DNA from: Rhizophagus clarus
Taxonomy: Eukaryota; Glomeromycota; Glomeromycetes; Glomerales; Glomeraceae
Length of the DNA stretch: 64,000 nt
Direction: 5' to 3'
Assembly (NCBI GenBank): GCA_015698045.1
Contig: BLAL01000016.1
Span: 248,001 to 312,000, forward strand
Part shown: positions 23,511 to 36,420 of the stretch, in pieces
How the letters are laid out: each line of letters opens with the position of its first letter
How positions within the stretch are numbered: the first letter of the stretch is position 1
Notes under the pieces: generated by a model
Told to the model about the DNA's origin: nothing
Database searches by the model: none
What the model saw: the letters and a program-made list of their open reading frames with translations, nothing else
Program-made: the position numbers and the translations under genes

Positions 23511-25265
23511 ATGATGATACAGCAACAAGAAGTATCCGTTATCACACAATATAAAAAATCAAATACTGAAGACAAAAAAGAAATGTTACTTGCAAGGTAA
23601 TTGTTGTTAACTGGATAGTAGAAAAAAGCTTCTACATTTTTAATATTCGGTTTAAAAATAGAAAACCAGAAGTGAAAGTGACTTATGGTAAACGTAAAGA
23701 CATGCCTGAATCGTCACTTTTAGGGTAAAACTATTACTATTAACGTAGAATTTGTTACGAGTTTAATATTAACTCTATATGCATTCAATTATAAATTAGT
23801 TCTATGCGAAGTGACTCATTACTTGAAAATGAATCAGTAGTACTCAGAGACGCGACTAAATTGAATGAATACGTAGAATATGATGCACAGCAAAAGAGTC
23901 GCATTACCACTGGCAGTTTAGATTTTAATAATGAGTGTATTGAAATTGGCGCACAAATTATAAGACCAAAAAGGCGTGCCACGGCTAGTTCTACATTACC
24001 CGTTGTTGCTAAATTTGTTTCTTTTATGGAAAACAAAGAACAAGAAAAGAAGTTCGAATCAAAACAAAAATGTATTGGAGATTTTTTTAAACCTGCACCA
24101 GCAATTGGTAATGGATCAAATAGTAATCAGAATATAAAGAAGAAAAAATATGTTGCTATTCCAAGGTTTAATAAAAACAATGACGAAAACAAAGAGAACA
24201 AGAAAATTTCAACAACATCATCACGACCCAAAAAACGCGTTAAAAGTTACGAACAAACTTATCTTGATCTAGGACAAAAGAACTTTGGTACATATACATG
24301 CCCAGAATGTCAAATGTCCTATGTTCAAGGAACGTTGGCTGATGATACATTACATACTAACTTTCATCGCTTAACTCTTGAAGGAATTAAATATCATGTC
24401 AGTATAATTTCTTTCATTATTTTATGAGTAGTATAAACATATAAGTTATATTAATATTATTGTTTGTTGTTACAGAGTTATCAAGATGAAATTACTTTGG
24501 AAACAATTCCTGAAGTTAATGGTCGTATAGTATTGCTTGTTTATAATGAAACACGTTTCTTCGAGAAACTTAAAGTAAGATATGTATGTTTACTGATTTT
24601 TTAAAATTTTTCGTTTATTTATCTTTTATTTTTTTTTTTAGATTAAAAACACTATTGAATGGGTCAATTTAGAACTTGGTGCGGTAGAAATGACCGAAGA
24701 GAAATTAAAGACGAGTAAAGCGTACTTTTATGTCGCTAATAAATATGATATTGTTGGATTCGCTTTGGCAGTCCGAATTGAAAAAGCTTACAAAGTTATT
24801 GATTCTTTAAGCGAAAATGCTCAAGATGAATCCAGAAAAGTGTCAAAATTGCAGATTGGAAATGATAATGACGGGTCGGGTATTTTCTGTAGGTAAGGAT
24901 TAAGTTAAACCCAATTCACGTTAATTGAAGCACTTTAAAGGTTATTAAAACACTTTTTATAGTACAAAGCCACTTCGTGCTGCTTGTGGAATTAGTCGAT
25001 TATGGGTTAAGAGAGACCACCGAAGGAAAAAAATTGCAACAAAACTATTGGACAATGTCAGGTATGAAGTGAGATTTTCTATTATTAAGCACTATATGTA
25101 TATTTATATATTTATTTATTTTTTTAAATTTTTAGGAAAAATTTTATTTATGGTTGTGAACTCAAGCCTATTGAAGTTGCATTCTCACAACCATCTGGAG
25201 ACGGTAAAGCTTTTGCAACTCAATATACAGAAACTCGAGAGTTTTTAGTGTATGCTGATGAATAA
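23511..25265 (+). CDS. ECO1: Cohesin acetyltransferase Eco1/ESCO with PIP box and zinc finger, 441 residues
   Basis: Seven exons: 23511-23596, 23662-23724, 23800-24397, 24476-24574, 24642-24892, 24963-25061, 25136-25265, all in phase. Order of parts: a disordered N-terminal region with a textbook PCNA-interacting box QKCIGDFF (139-146); a basic Lys-rich linker; a C2H2 finger (C217, C220, H235, H239); then the GNAT acetyltransferase with CGISRLWV (374-381) followed by the acetyl-CoA loop HRRKKIATKLLD, and the family signature AFSQPSGDGKAFA..Y with FLVY at the end. Eco1 acetylates the Smc3 head during S phase so that cohesin holds sister chromatids; the PIP box ties it to replication forks. Start is ATG at 23511 or 23514; upstream ATG at 23491 is followed at once by a stop. 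Convergent with PUT2 (126 bp between stops). Confidence 0.93.
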
Positions 25266-25391
25266 AAAATCATTTGATGCGTGTTTGCATATAGATTTAA
25301 ACTAATAGGTAACGCTTTATAACATAATTGATTTTATTGTTTAATATTAAAATCAAACTGAAATATTTAATTACTTTTATAGTAGGTTTTC

Positions 25392-27801
25392 TTAAACAAG
25401 GTTTGATGGATATAGGTGGTCTTCAATGTTAATGAAGTTTTCTTTGATAGTGCGCATGGATACAAATCGATATAGCTATAAATAGTTAAATGAAAAAATA
25501 TTAGCAGTTAATAATTATAATTATACCAGAGGAAATTAATTATTATATAATTATATTACAAAAAACTATGTATGTAAATAATATTATTATAAAAAAAAAT
25601 ACATTACCAAACTTGGACTTCCTGCTTTATCGTTCGTTCCAGAAGAACGTGAACCGCCGAAAGGTTGTTGGCCAACAATGGCACCCGTAGATTTATCATT
25701 AATATAGAAATTACCAGAGGAGTGTCGTAATTTGTTTGCTGCCGTGATAATTGCGGATCGGTCTTCCGAAAATCTAATAAAATAAAGAATTATTTGTGAA
25801 CCAGATTGTTATAAACTGAATTTAATCGACATTTTATGAAGCATTAACATACATGGAACCAGTCAAGGCGTAGTCAGTTGTAGTATTAACTAAATCAAAA
25901 ACTTCTTCGTATTCATCAGCTTTATACCTAAATAAAAATACAAGTATATTAACAAAATATTTTCATAAAGGCAAGAAAAATAATTATATTTACACGTAGA
26001 TAGTAAGTACAGGTCTATAAATATAAGGTAAAATTTCAAGTTAGTAACATATCAATATGTCACACACATTCGTTTTATATTTATGTTAAATCTGAACTTA
26101 CCCAAAGATTTCTTCAACCATTGTTTTACTTCTTGGATTTTTAGTAACGATAACGGTTGGTTCTACGAAATAACCTTTCGATTTATCATAATTACCACCA
26201 GCGATTATCTCACTATCAGCATCTTTAGCAGCCCAATCAATGTAGCCTTTAATCTTTTCAAAAGATGCTTCATGACTAAAAAAAAATTCAAAAATTAATT
26301 TAAAGAAAGATCAAGAAAATTTTAAAATATTAATTATTATTTTATAACTTACATAACAGCACCCATGAAATTAGAAAATTCATCAGGAGAACCGACTTTA
26401 ATATTTGAATGTTTTTGTAATAAAAGTTCACGGAATTCATCCCATAAAGAATCAGGAACATAAACTCGTGAACAAGCAGAACATTTTTGACCTTGATATT
26501 CAAAAGCTCCACGAACAGTTTGACTTACAGCATTTTGTACATTAGCAGATTTATGTAATAAATGAAAATTTTTACCACCAGTTTCACCAACAATTCTAGG
26601 GTAAGATTTATAAATATTAATATTATTACCAATATCTTTCCATAATTTTTTGAATACAGCAGTAGAACCAGTAAAATGTAAAGAAGAAAAATCAGGAGAT
26701 TTAAAAATAGTCTCAGTTATGTTTTCAGCAGGACCAGGTATAAATTGAATTACACCATCAGGTAAACCAGCTTCTCTTAAAATTTCCATTATAATCCAAT
26801 TAGATAATAAAGCACCTGGAGATGGTTTCCAAAGTACTACATTACCCATTAAAGCAGGAGCACTAGGTAAATTACCACCAATAGCAGTAAAATTAAAAGG
26901 AGTAATAGCATAAACAAAGCCTTCTAAAGGACGATATTCGACGCGATTCCAAACACCAGGAGAATTTTTAGAAGGTTGTTGTTGATAAAGTTCATGAGCA
27001 TATTTAACATTAAATCTCCAAAAATCAATTAATTCAGCAGCGGCATCGATTTCTGCTTGCCAGGTATTTTTACCTTGACCAAGCATTGTAGCAGCCAATA
27101 ATTTATATCTATACTTTCCTGCGGCTAAATCTGCAGCTTTTAAAAAAATAGCTGATCTATCGCTAAATGGATAAGTTTCCCAAATTGATTGTGCTTTTAA
27201 TGCACCTTTAATTGCTTTTTCAACAATTGAAGTATCTGCTTCATGAGCTTTAGCTAGAATAGTTTTATGATCCGATGGAATTTTTTGTTCTTGAAATTTA
27301 CCAGTAGAAATCTTTAATGAAAATGAGAAAGAAAAAGGTTAATAAATTGAAAAGTTGATAAACAAGATAAGGAGAAAAAAAAAAAAAAAAAAAAATAATA
27401 ATAATTTACCTTTTCACCGTTAACGAATAATGGAATTTCAAATGGAGCTTGAGCTTTTAATTCTTTCAAAGCAGCTTGAAGTTTTGTACGGTCCGCACTA
27501 CCCGGTTCATAATTTCTCTAATATAAAAAAACATTGATCAATAAAAAAAATCGAAAAAAAAGGTTTGAAACAAAAAAGACGAGAATTTTACCATAGGTTC
27601 ATTATTAATTTCCGGTAACTTCCAAGTACCAAGAGTAGCATAATTATTAGACATTACGGAATAATTTTTTTTAAGAAATAAAAGAGAATTTTTATTATTA
27701 ATATTTAACAAAGTATTTGGAAGTGAAGAATTTTTTAAAGTCTTGATATTTAAAAAAAAATTCGGTCTTAATTTTCGAATCACATATTTATCGTAATACA
27801 T
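25392..27801 (-). CDS. PUT2: Delta-1-pyrroline-5-carboxylate dehydrogenase, mitochondrial, 598 residues
   Basis: Eight exons (minus): 27801-27592, 27517-27410, 27311-26353, 26275-26102, 26014-25994 (21 nt), 25927-25853, 25773-25608, 25475-25392; every junction keeps frame and is GT-AG. The first 55 or so residues are rich in K, R, N, L without acidic runs, as in a mitochondrial presequence. The aldehyde dehydrogenase body has ITPFNFTAIGGNLPSAP, the general base in GETGGKNFH (Glu349) and the nucleophile in GQKCSACSR (Cys383). It oxidises P5C/glutamate semialdehyde to glutamate with NAD+, the second step of proline breakdown after proline dehydrogenase. The C-terminal RFVSMRTIKENF matches the family end, which confirms the last exon. 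Slightly longer than yeast Put2 (575). Confidence 0.95.
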
Positions 27802-29518
27802 TATTAAAGAAAATTATTACTAAAAATTTACAAGATCTGGTTTTTTTTATCAATCAGTAATAATATTAATGTTAATATATATTTTTTCAAATAATTAAAA
27901 AAAAAAAAAAAAAGTGTGATCGTGCGAACAAGTAATTTAAATTATCGGTGTTGGGGAGAATCGACTATTTATGAAGTTTTTCATTATTAAATTTACAAAG
28001 AAGGGAATAAAAGATCGTGGGGAAAATATTCAACAACAAATAAAAAAATTGAATAAACAAAAGATAAAAGGATTGATTTACAACACAGTCAGCCTTTTAA
28101 GATGAGTACAAATTGTTCTAAAGAATAACAATTTGGAAAAAAAAAACCACGTAATTATTAAAGTTTCTATATAATTTTTTTTTTGTTTGACCAATCTAAA
28201 CTAATTAATTTTTCCGTCCATGGAGTTAATATTGTCCCAGGATCAGATGATTTAATTAGTGTTACAGAACAATTACTACAATATTATTGGTCTTCTTGAA
28301 TCTGTAGAAATCATATTTTCCATATTCTGTCCTCTGTTTCCTTCTCATTTATTCACTTGTTAAGAATGGGTCACAACAACACAACATCAATTAATATAAA
28401 TATAATAATTTAACCGTAACATTAAAAGATAAAAAAATGAAAATGCGCTTAAAAAATACACCTGGTTCAAAGAAGCCAATTCCTTAGTATGTTGGACAAT
28501 CAAAGAAAAATAGGAGATCTAGAATCTCCAAATTTGTGCCTAAATGGTCCGAATACCTCATTCGCACCCCTCATAAAAAAAAAGAAGTGAACTTGATAAT
28601 TGGAAAACTCAAAAAAAAAAAAAATTTTTTTAGGGAGAGAAAAGGTTAATCAACATAAATCATGTGATCGTGTGACAAGGAGTTATTTGTTTGCATTGCG
28701 TGACGAACACATGATTTTGGTTGATCTTCATTACCATCCACATGACTTCATCCACTTTCGTTGCAGAATTTTCTTATGAAAAGGAAGGTGTAAAAAATCT
28801 TTCATCATTAAGGAATGACACAATTCCACGTGATTTTACGGATAGTCAAAAAAAGATTTTTTTAAAGTTAGATTTTCATTGCATCCTTTTGACATTTTTA
28901 AAATCGCATGTAATTAAAGAAAATTAAAAAGAATTCAGTATGTCTTTAAAAGGACTAAATGAAGATATCATTTGATTTCACTCCTCCCTCCCTCTTTATT
29001 CTCCTTTCAACGTGATAGCTTGTACGCACTTGATATTAAAACGAAATATCTAAAATTGGAAATTAGTATTAATTTTGCGGAATGAATTTAAGAATTTTTT
29101 CTATTTGTAAAATAGAATAATATTCATTATCATATTCATTGTAGTCGAGGTTATACAAATTATACATGACCAAACGGTTCCCATGAAGTTCCCGTATTAA
29201 CTTTATTTTGTAGATCCAGTGCAAATTTTGACATCCCCACTTATAATTAAAAAAAAAAAAAAAAAAAATTCTGCATAATTGCGCCAGGCGCAAGCGGTGT
29301 CCATTTTTTTTTGATATACGAACGCCAAATAATTTAAAGTTAATCATATTTTTCTTTTAATTATCCCTATTATATTTCTATTTCTGCTGCTTCTGCTCCT
29401 ACTTCTGCTTCTGCGTTTATTTTTTTATTTATTTTATTTTATTTTATTTTTTTATCCAAACAAAAATCTGAAACTAGGAGATTTAATATTGTACATAAGT
29501 ACGATATTTATTTTATTA

Positions 29519-29564
<46 letters not shown>

Positions 29565-31007
29565 AAATTTCTTGTACAGGTGAACAAAAAAAATTAAAAA
29601 AATTATATAATAACCTTGACAGGTTTTGTGATTTATCCCTAGTTACACTTTTCCATAATTTTATAAACGGTAACCGGTTGAGAAATAATAGAAAATTTTA
29701 CAATGTAATAAATATTTATAAATAATAATAATAATAATAAATTTACTCTTGAGCAAAGTTTATATATATTAGAATTTTGGCCGGATAACGAGTATTCTAT
29801 CCTTTTATAACCTTCATTTTAAAGCCTACAAGAAGCTAAGCATAATCTTGCTTTGTATATAAACAATTTTGAGTTAGTTCTTAGACTATTTGGCTAATGC
29901 AACGGAGATGTCGGAATCCATTTTCTGCAACTTCTTTTATTCGCTGCAAGTTTGCGCCCCGAATCAACTTTTTAGAATTTCTCTTCTTTTCAAATATACC
30001 TCTTTTCCCTTCGACTGTTCAAAAAATTGTATCTTTGATATTGAATAAGGATCATTTGGGATAATGTATAAGAAATGTTTGGGGTGTAATCGGCCTTATC
30101 ACAATGAACTAGATTTAATGGCTAATAATAAAAAAAAAAGATGTTTAATCTAATCACGCGGTTGAATTTATTTCCTTAATCCTATGTGATACAACACTCG
30201 GTTAGATTAAATAATTGTGCGACTTCCAATCAAGGTAGTCGAAGTACAATTATCTATGTTTTATTACGATTGAAGCCCTAGTTTTTTGCCACCTGTTTGT
30301 TCATCAGATCAAGTATATGTAACCCACAATATCCATTACCCTTATGGAGTTTATGTAAAAATTCCTTTCAATACGCTTTTTTTTTTCTAAATTATTTTTT
30401 TTTTTTTTTTTTTTTGTGTTTTTTTATGATAATAATTTCTTTTTACATCCTTTTATATTTTTATTATACCATCTTTAGTCTTATAAAGTGATCAAATTCG
30501 ATAGTTGTCATTGTCTTTCCTTTTCATTTTTTTTTTTTTTCTTTTGTGCCCTTCGTTTGGAATAGCTTTAAAGAAAAAAAAAACGAGATAAATGAAACCT
30601 ATTTCTTAGTTTTTTTTTTTTTTTTTTAACTTATTTCTCTTTCTAATAATAATTAAGATAAGAAAAAATAATAAAAATACCGATTTCCTTTTTTTTCTCA
30701 CTTATTAATTTTTTTTTATGTAAGTATTTCCATATTTTATCAACGAGTTAAGTTTTGTCGCGTTTTTGTTTTCCTCATCTACTTTGTTAGTTACTGCGGA
30801 ACTACACTCGTACGCATATAACATACGCGCATATAACGTACAAAACATAACTGCAAGTCTAGCCTCTCTTTTCTTTTATTGGTTCTTTTTAAAAAATCTT
30901 TGAAGTATTAAGGGAAACGCGATTATTAAATTTATTGGTTATTTGTACAATATTAAATATTTCTTTATCCCTTTATTCCCTTAACTTAGATACTAAATTA
31001 AAATAAT
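27802..31007. other. 3.2-kb intergenic region, low complexity
   Basis: Apart from a possible gene fragment at 28186-28299 I see no coding signal. Long homopolymers include a T16-A23 junction at 29519-29557, an A run at 29250-29268 and T runs near 30400 and 30610. The last 300 bp before 31008 presumably carry the promoter of the coiled-coil gene; no clear TATA box. Confidence 0.45.
28186..28299 (+). pseudogene. Possible C-terminal gene fragment
   Basis: An open stretch reads FDQSKLINFSVHGVNIVPG, then SDDLISVTEQLLQYYWSS and TGA at 28297. It has balanced composition unlike the surrounding A/T runs, but no start codon and no upstream splice acceptor that I can find. I do not recognise the family. 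It could be a remnant exon or chance. Confidence 0.2.
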
Positions 31008-33045
31008 ATGGCTGCTACCGTTCAAACTATGATGGGTAACTCTATTGGAGTTGAAGAAGAAAATTCGGAAGTGATTTATACTGAAGTCACTGAAGAAGTT
31101 GTTCACGTAGAACACGCAGAAAAATTGGATACCGTTCTTGAAGTCGATGAAACTAAAGTCGTTAAAGAAGAAGAATATGATAAATTACAATCAAAACAAG
31201 TTGTTGAAATTATTTCACCTTCTGAAGAAATTAAACATTCTGAAACTACTGAAAAAGTTGAACCCGTTAATATCGTTACTGAACAAGTTCAAACATCTGA
31301 AATTAAAAAAGTAACTGAAAAAACTGATGATAAATCTATAGAATCTCAATCTCAACAACATGATCATTCAGAAGAATATGAATCAGAAACACATCAAGAA
31401 AATGTATCAGTATCCGGTGAATCTAATACCACAGAAACAAAATCTGTATCTAATGGTGTTTTGACCCCTCCAAAAAGTCCAACCGATGAAAAGGAAAAAG
31501 AAAAACCTGAAAAAAAGACCTCTAAAGTTCCAAGTAAAATTGCAAGTAAAACTGCTACTAAGAAATCATCAACCTCCGCTACTTCAACTACATCTCCGAC
31601 TTCTACCAAACTAACACGTGCTCGTAGTTCATCAATCAGCAAAACAGATCCTCTAACATTATCTAAACCACCTCGCTCTTCTAGCACTTCTAGTAACGCA
31701 AGAGCTCCATTAACAACATCGAAAACTCAAACATCACCAACTACTCCTTCTAAGCCTACTGCTACAACAAAAACTACAACAAAAACAACTACATCGAAAA
31801 CTACGTCCAGTTCGACCACGGCAAAACCTGCTACCAAAACTCCTACAAAACTTACTGCTCCAGGTCTTGCACGTAAACCGTCTGCTAATACAAATACTAA
31901 TACGACTGCTACTGCAAAAAAGTCACCTACTACTGAAAAAACTGAAAAACCTCATGCAACTAAATCAAAAGCTGCACCTGCTACCACCGCAACAGCAAAA
32001 ACTGGTGTTTCAAAAACTAATAGTGTGTCTTCTACGAAGACTAATGGTGTTGGTGCGGTTGCAAAAGTTGCTTCTTCCATTGATGTTAATCTTAAAGAGA
32101 AGGTTAGTGGATCTTTTTTTAAACGTTATTAAAAATAATTATGATTACAATGGTAATATTAACATATTTTTATTACTTTTAATAGAATGAGGAGCTTACT
32201 CGACTCCTTGAAGAAAAGGAGAGTATCATAAAATCACATCAAGAGAAATTAGATGCTATGAAAGCTGAAGCAGCTGAACAACACGCTCGTAATTTGGAAG
32301 AATGGAAAGATGAAAATCTTAAGATTCAAATTGAAAAAGAGAATGTTCTAATCGAAAAAGAAGAGGCAATTCTTGCTAAAGAAGACTTAATTGCTAAACT
32401 TCAAAAAGAAGTTGAATCTTTAAAGAAAGAAATTGAAACTTTAAAGAAAGGAAAAGAAGTTGAAACTTTAAAGAAAGAAATTGACACTTTAAAGAAAGAA
32501 AAGAAAGAAAGTGATGTGAGTGTTAGATTGCATTTTTTAATTGAATATTAAATTTATATATTATGAATTGATTGATATTTATAGTTGTTTAAATCATTTT
32601 TTTAGTTTGTCCAAAGTGCTTATAAAGGAGAAATAACTCAACTTAAGGAAAATACTGCAGCGCAAATTGAAAAGGCCAAATTAGAACAAATTGAACAGCA
32701 TAATAAATTAATCGAGCAACTTAAAGATAGTCATGCTGCTGAAGTTGCAGAATTAGCTCAAAAAATTAAGGGCGGTGAAACTATCGCCGAAGAACTTGAA
32801 AAAATAAGAGCTGAATTAGAGGTTAGTACGGTTTGACGAATATCAAATGTTCTATGATGACAAATAAGTTTTGATTGATAATTTTTTAATTTTTCTCCTA
32901 TAGTCCACTAAAAAGGATCATTTGGAACAATTAAAAGCATTAAGGGAAGAGCAAGAATCTGCTGTTGAACAAGCTAGAGAACAAGAGAGAAGTAATTTCA
33001 AGGTAATCTTTTACAAAAAGCTTAATACGTTCTTTTTTTTTAATA

Positions 33046-33086
<41 letters not shown>

Positions 33087-34786
33087 GATATGATCTCTCA
33101 TATTTTTAATAATAAGACCACTCAAGGAGATACTAACGTTGCCATTGAAGCAATGAAATTTCATCATTCGGACGAAATTAATGAACTTAAGAAACTTCAT
33201 GAAGAAGAATTACAAAAACTTTATAATGAACGTGAAGAAGCAGTAAAGAAGGCTATAGATGAAACTCAGGTATCCCTTTAAACCCTGTTTATATTAGTAA
33301 TTAATTAATGTTTGTAAATTTTTAATAACTTGCATTTTTCCGAATAGAAACTTCTTAATAGTCAACATTCTTACGATGTTATTATAATTCAGAAAGAGTT
33401 TGAAGAAGAAAGGAAATCAATTAATGCTAAATGTGATGCTACTATCCAAGAAAAGGCTGCTCTTAAAACTGAGCATTCTCAGGAAATTCAAAGTCTTAAT
33501 AAGCAAATAGAGGATCTTGAAAGCAACATAGAGGAGCTTAAAAACAATCATAATAAAGAAATTGAATCATTAAAGTCATCCGCGAATCAAGGCAATCATG
33601 AAACCGAAATAGCAGAACTTAAAGCTCAATACGAAGCTGAAATTGCGCAACTTAGAGCTAGTCTAAGCGCGGCATCTGATAATGAAGCTACATTATCTGC
33701 AGAAATTGAAAAAATTAAGAGTCTTCATGATGAAGAACTTAAAGAATTAAAAAAATCACTTGAAGAGAGCCTGCAAAATAAATTGGATGCTTCCGTGATC
33801 GATGAATTGAATGCAAAACATACTAAAGAACTTGAAGAATTAAAAAATTCGCATGAAAAAGCCAAAACTGAACTTGAGGAAGAAATCGAAAGGATCAATT
33901 CAAGTCACCATCAATCTATCAAAGAGCTTCGAGAATCTCACGGTAAAGACATGCAAGAATTTGAGGAAGAGAAGAAAGAAAAAGAAAGTTTGTTGTCGAA
34001 AATTAACGAATTCGAAAGAGTCAAAAATGAAGATTCTGATACAATCAGTGAATTACGTAACCAAGTTACAGAATATAAAAACCAAATCGGAGATTATGAA
34101 GATCAACTCAATGTAAATATTTTTATTATTGATTTTTCTTCTTACTTAATTAAATGTTCGGTTGTATCGTTTATAAATTTAAATAAATTCACGTTTTTTT
34201 TTTTTCAAAAATTAGAAATATAAAACTGAAATCGAAGAAGCCATTTCTAAACATGAAGGTTTACAAGTTACCTCAAATCAATTCCAAAATCTACTCGATA
34301 TTAAGGATCAAGAGCTAGAAGAATATAAATTGAAATTATCTGAATCTGTAAGTTTGCTTTTTTTAATTTCGTTAACGTGTATTTAAATTCTAATTATTAT
34401 TTCGATAATTATTAAATTATTAAAGAACAATGGAAAAGACCTTGAAGAATTACAACAAGCACATCAATCTAAAATTGCTGAACTCGAAGCAGCTCATAAT
34501 GCTAAAATCGCTGAACTCGAAGAAACTCATAATGCTAAAATGGCTGAACTTGAATCATCTAAAGGTTGGCTTGATGAAGAAATTGATCGACAAGACGTAA
34601 GACTTAATTAATATTATAAATTGTTATTTACGGAAGTATATCTGATACTAATCTTTATTATTTATATCAATACTTTTATAGGCAGAAATTGAAGAACTCC
34701 GTAAGGAAACCAAAAAACTCAAGGAAGAGAATGATCAAATGCTCCAATTGATCCATCAACAGCAAGAAAAATTATTTCAATTATAA
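31008..34786 (+). CDS. Large coiled-coil protein with Thr/Ser/Lys-rich basic region, 1021 residues
   Basis: Nine exons: 31008-32102, 32186-32515, 32606-32821, 32904-33002, 33117-33269, 33348-34112, 34216-34347, 34426-34596, 34682-34786; each joins in phase 0. Three zones are visible: residues 1-150, acidic with many E and V; residues 150-345, basic and low-complexity (TTK/TSK/SPT words, two SP/TP-type sites such as LTPPKSPT); residues 365-1021, almost continuous heptad-like coiled coil rich in E, K, L, with internal near-repeats (LKKEIETLKKGKEVETLKKEIDTLKKEK is one such block, and AKIAELE./AKMAELE near 850-900 another). No signal peptide or membrane span. The basic Ser/Thr/Pro-Lys zone before a coiled coil recalls microtubule-binding or scaffold proteins, but this is only analogy. 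I do not recognise the family. Confidence 0.85.
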
Positions 34787-35309
34787 TACTACATATACAC
34801 GACTTTGAATGTTAATTAAGGATATAGAAGAAATATAATATAATTCTTTTTCTTCTTATTGTTTCATTTGTTTATTTTAATTCCAAAATTTTTATTAAGT
34901 TGTTCATATCTTTGAACAATTAATTAGTGAGTTTGAAATAATTGTTTATTTAAAAAAAAAAAAAAAAAAAAAAGGTTAGCAAAAAATAATTTTCAAATTT
35001 TATACTTTATATATTTTTAGGATGCTTTTAATTATTTTTGGGATATTCAATTTAGATATAAGTTTTTTTGTAATCTCTACTATTATATTGTATATTTTCC
35101 ATAATTAGTTTATCTATTATACTTTAGGTTATTTATTTTGTTAATAGGCTTTTGGTACTCTAAATTTTATTTATTATTTGTATAACAAAAAAAAATTTTT
35201 AAAATAATAATGAATAAAGGATGATATATTTCATTTATTAATTAATAATTAGATGTTTTGTTTTAAATGTGATTATTTTAACGTTCATTATCTATAATTG
35301 TTTTTATGA
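34787..35309. other. 523-bp region between two convergent genes
   Basis: 3' regions of the coiled-coil gene and the BORCS6-like gene. It has an A21 run (34952-34972) and AATAAA-like words; no gene. Confidence 0.4.
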
Positions 35310-35912
35310 TTATTTTCCGAGAGCAGTATGAAGGGCATCAACTTGTTGTCTAATGTTTTTACTAAAATTCAAATTAAATAATATTAAACAACTGTTCAAA
35401 TAAATATCGAAAAATTATGAAATACATACATTTGACTTGCTAATGTTTGTACATGAGAAAATCCTTTATCAATTCTTATACATAATTGAATCAATTCTTT
35501 GGACTTTTCTGTAACATTATTAATAGCAGTACAATGATTTTCAATGGTTTGCTTATAAACATCGAAAGAAGCGGTGGTTAGAACCGACGCCTAAGTTACC
35601 CAAAAAAAAAAAAAAAAAAAAAAAGTATAATCCAATCCATTTTATATTCTATGAATAAAAATTAAAAAATGTTAATTAAAATTAACAACCGCATACCTCG
35701 AACATTTGAGATTGTAAATTACGTAACATAGTTTCTAATTCATTAGAAATACCTTGAGCCTGTATTTCTAATTCATCAATCATATTTTTATTTATTGGTG
35801 GATTAGTTTTCGTTCCAATATAAAACGAATTTAAATTATCATCATCAAGTTCTAATGAATTTGTTGATATTAATGAAGTCTTATTAGTTTTATTAGCGGG
35901 AAGTTTTTCCAT
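35310..35912 (-). CDS. BORC complex subunit, BORCS6-like, 142 residues
   Basis: Exons (minus): 35912-35697, 35590-35430, 35361-35310; introns GTATGC...TTAG and GTATGT...TTTTAG, ending in TAA. Residues 1-40 are polar and Ser/Asn-rich; residues 44-142 form helices: IDELEIQAQGISNELETMLRNL, then ASVLTTASFDVYKQTIENH and IDKGFSHVQTLASQIKNIRQQVDAL. The LE..A..I...LE.ML.NL..Q opening and the V..LA.QI..IR..VD.L end match the BORCS6 (lyspersin) C-terminal helical domain. BORC recruits the small GTPase Arl8 to lysosomes and vacuoles and drives their transport along microtubules in animals; a role at the vacuole is inferred here. Fungal members are short like this one. Confidence 0.72.
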
Positions 35913-36258
35913 TGTAAATATTCAAAGAGGAAAGATTTACGAAAAAGTAATACAGGAAGTTAAGAAAACACTCGATTAATATTAAATAAAAAGTAAAAAT
36001 CGGGAAGCATTTATCAACTATGACTCCTATAATACCACCTCTCAAATTTGAAGAGAGAGATTAAACTTTAAATTTAGGTTTGATTCATCTAATCATATAA
36101 CTAACTACAATGATATCATCGTTACGATAATCTAGTCACATGATTAATTAATTATATCATCGATTTATTGGCGGCGTCATTAAAATATCCGTCATATTAA
36201 TTCAAAAGTATTGAACATAATAAGGAATAATAGGAATAATTGAATTATATTCTAAAAA

Positions 36259-36420
36259 ATGGACATGGTCAGTACCGACACTAAATTCAAATATGATAAA
36301 TACATACATAATATGCGATATTTCTCACGAACAACTTTTTGTGAGAGATGTGACGGTAAAAACTTTACGATTAACCGTGACGCGAACAAAATTCCGTACT
36401 ATTTTAGTGCTATTGGGTGA
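36259..36420 (+). CDS. Possible small protein or first exon, 53 residues, CxxC
   Basis: ATG at 36259 opens MDMVSTDTKFKYDKYIHN, followed by RTTFCERCDGKNF and a TGA at 36418-36420. The stop lies at GGGTGAGT, so the sequence could instead be an exon ending at a GTGAGT donor (36418), with the rest not found. It stands 346 bp from the BORCS6-like gene on the opposite strand, a divergent promoter arrangement. Composition is coding-like and one Cys pair is present, but there is no homologue I can name. Confidence 0.3.
   Translation: MDMVSTDTKFKYDKYIHNMRYFSRTTFCERCDGKNFTINRDANKIPYYFSAIG

Noticed and set aside
28721..28927. 68-codon plus-strand frame
   Set aside because: No recognisable motif, and no promoter or exon neighbours.
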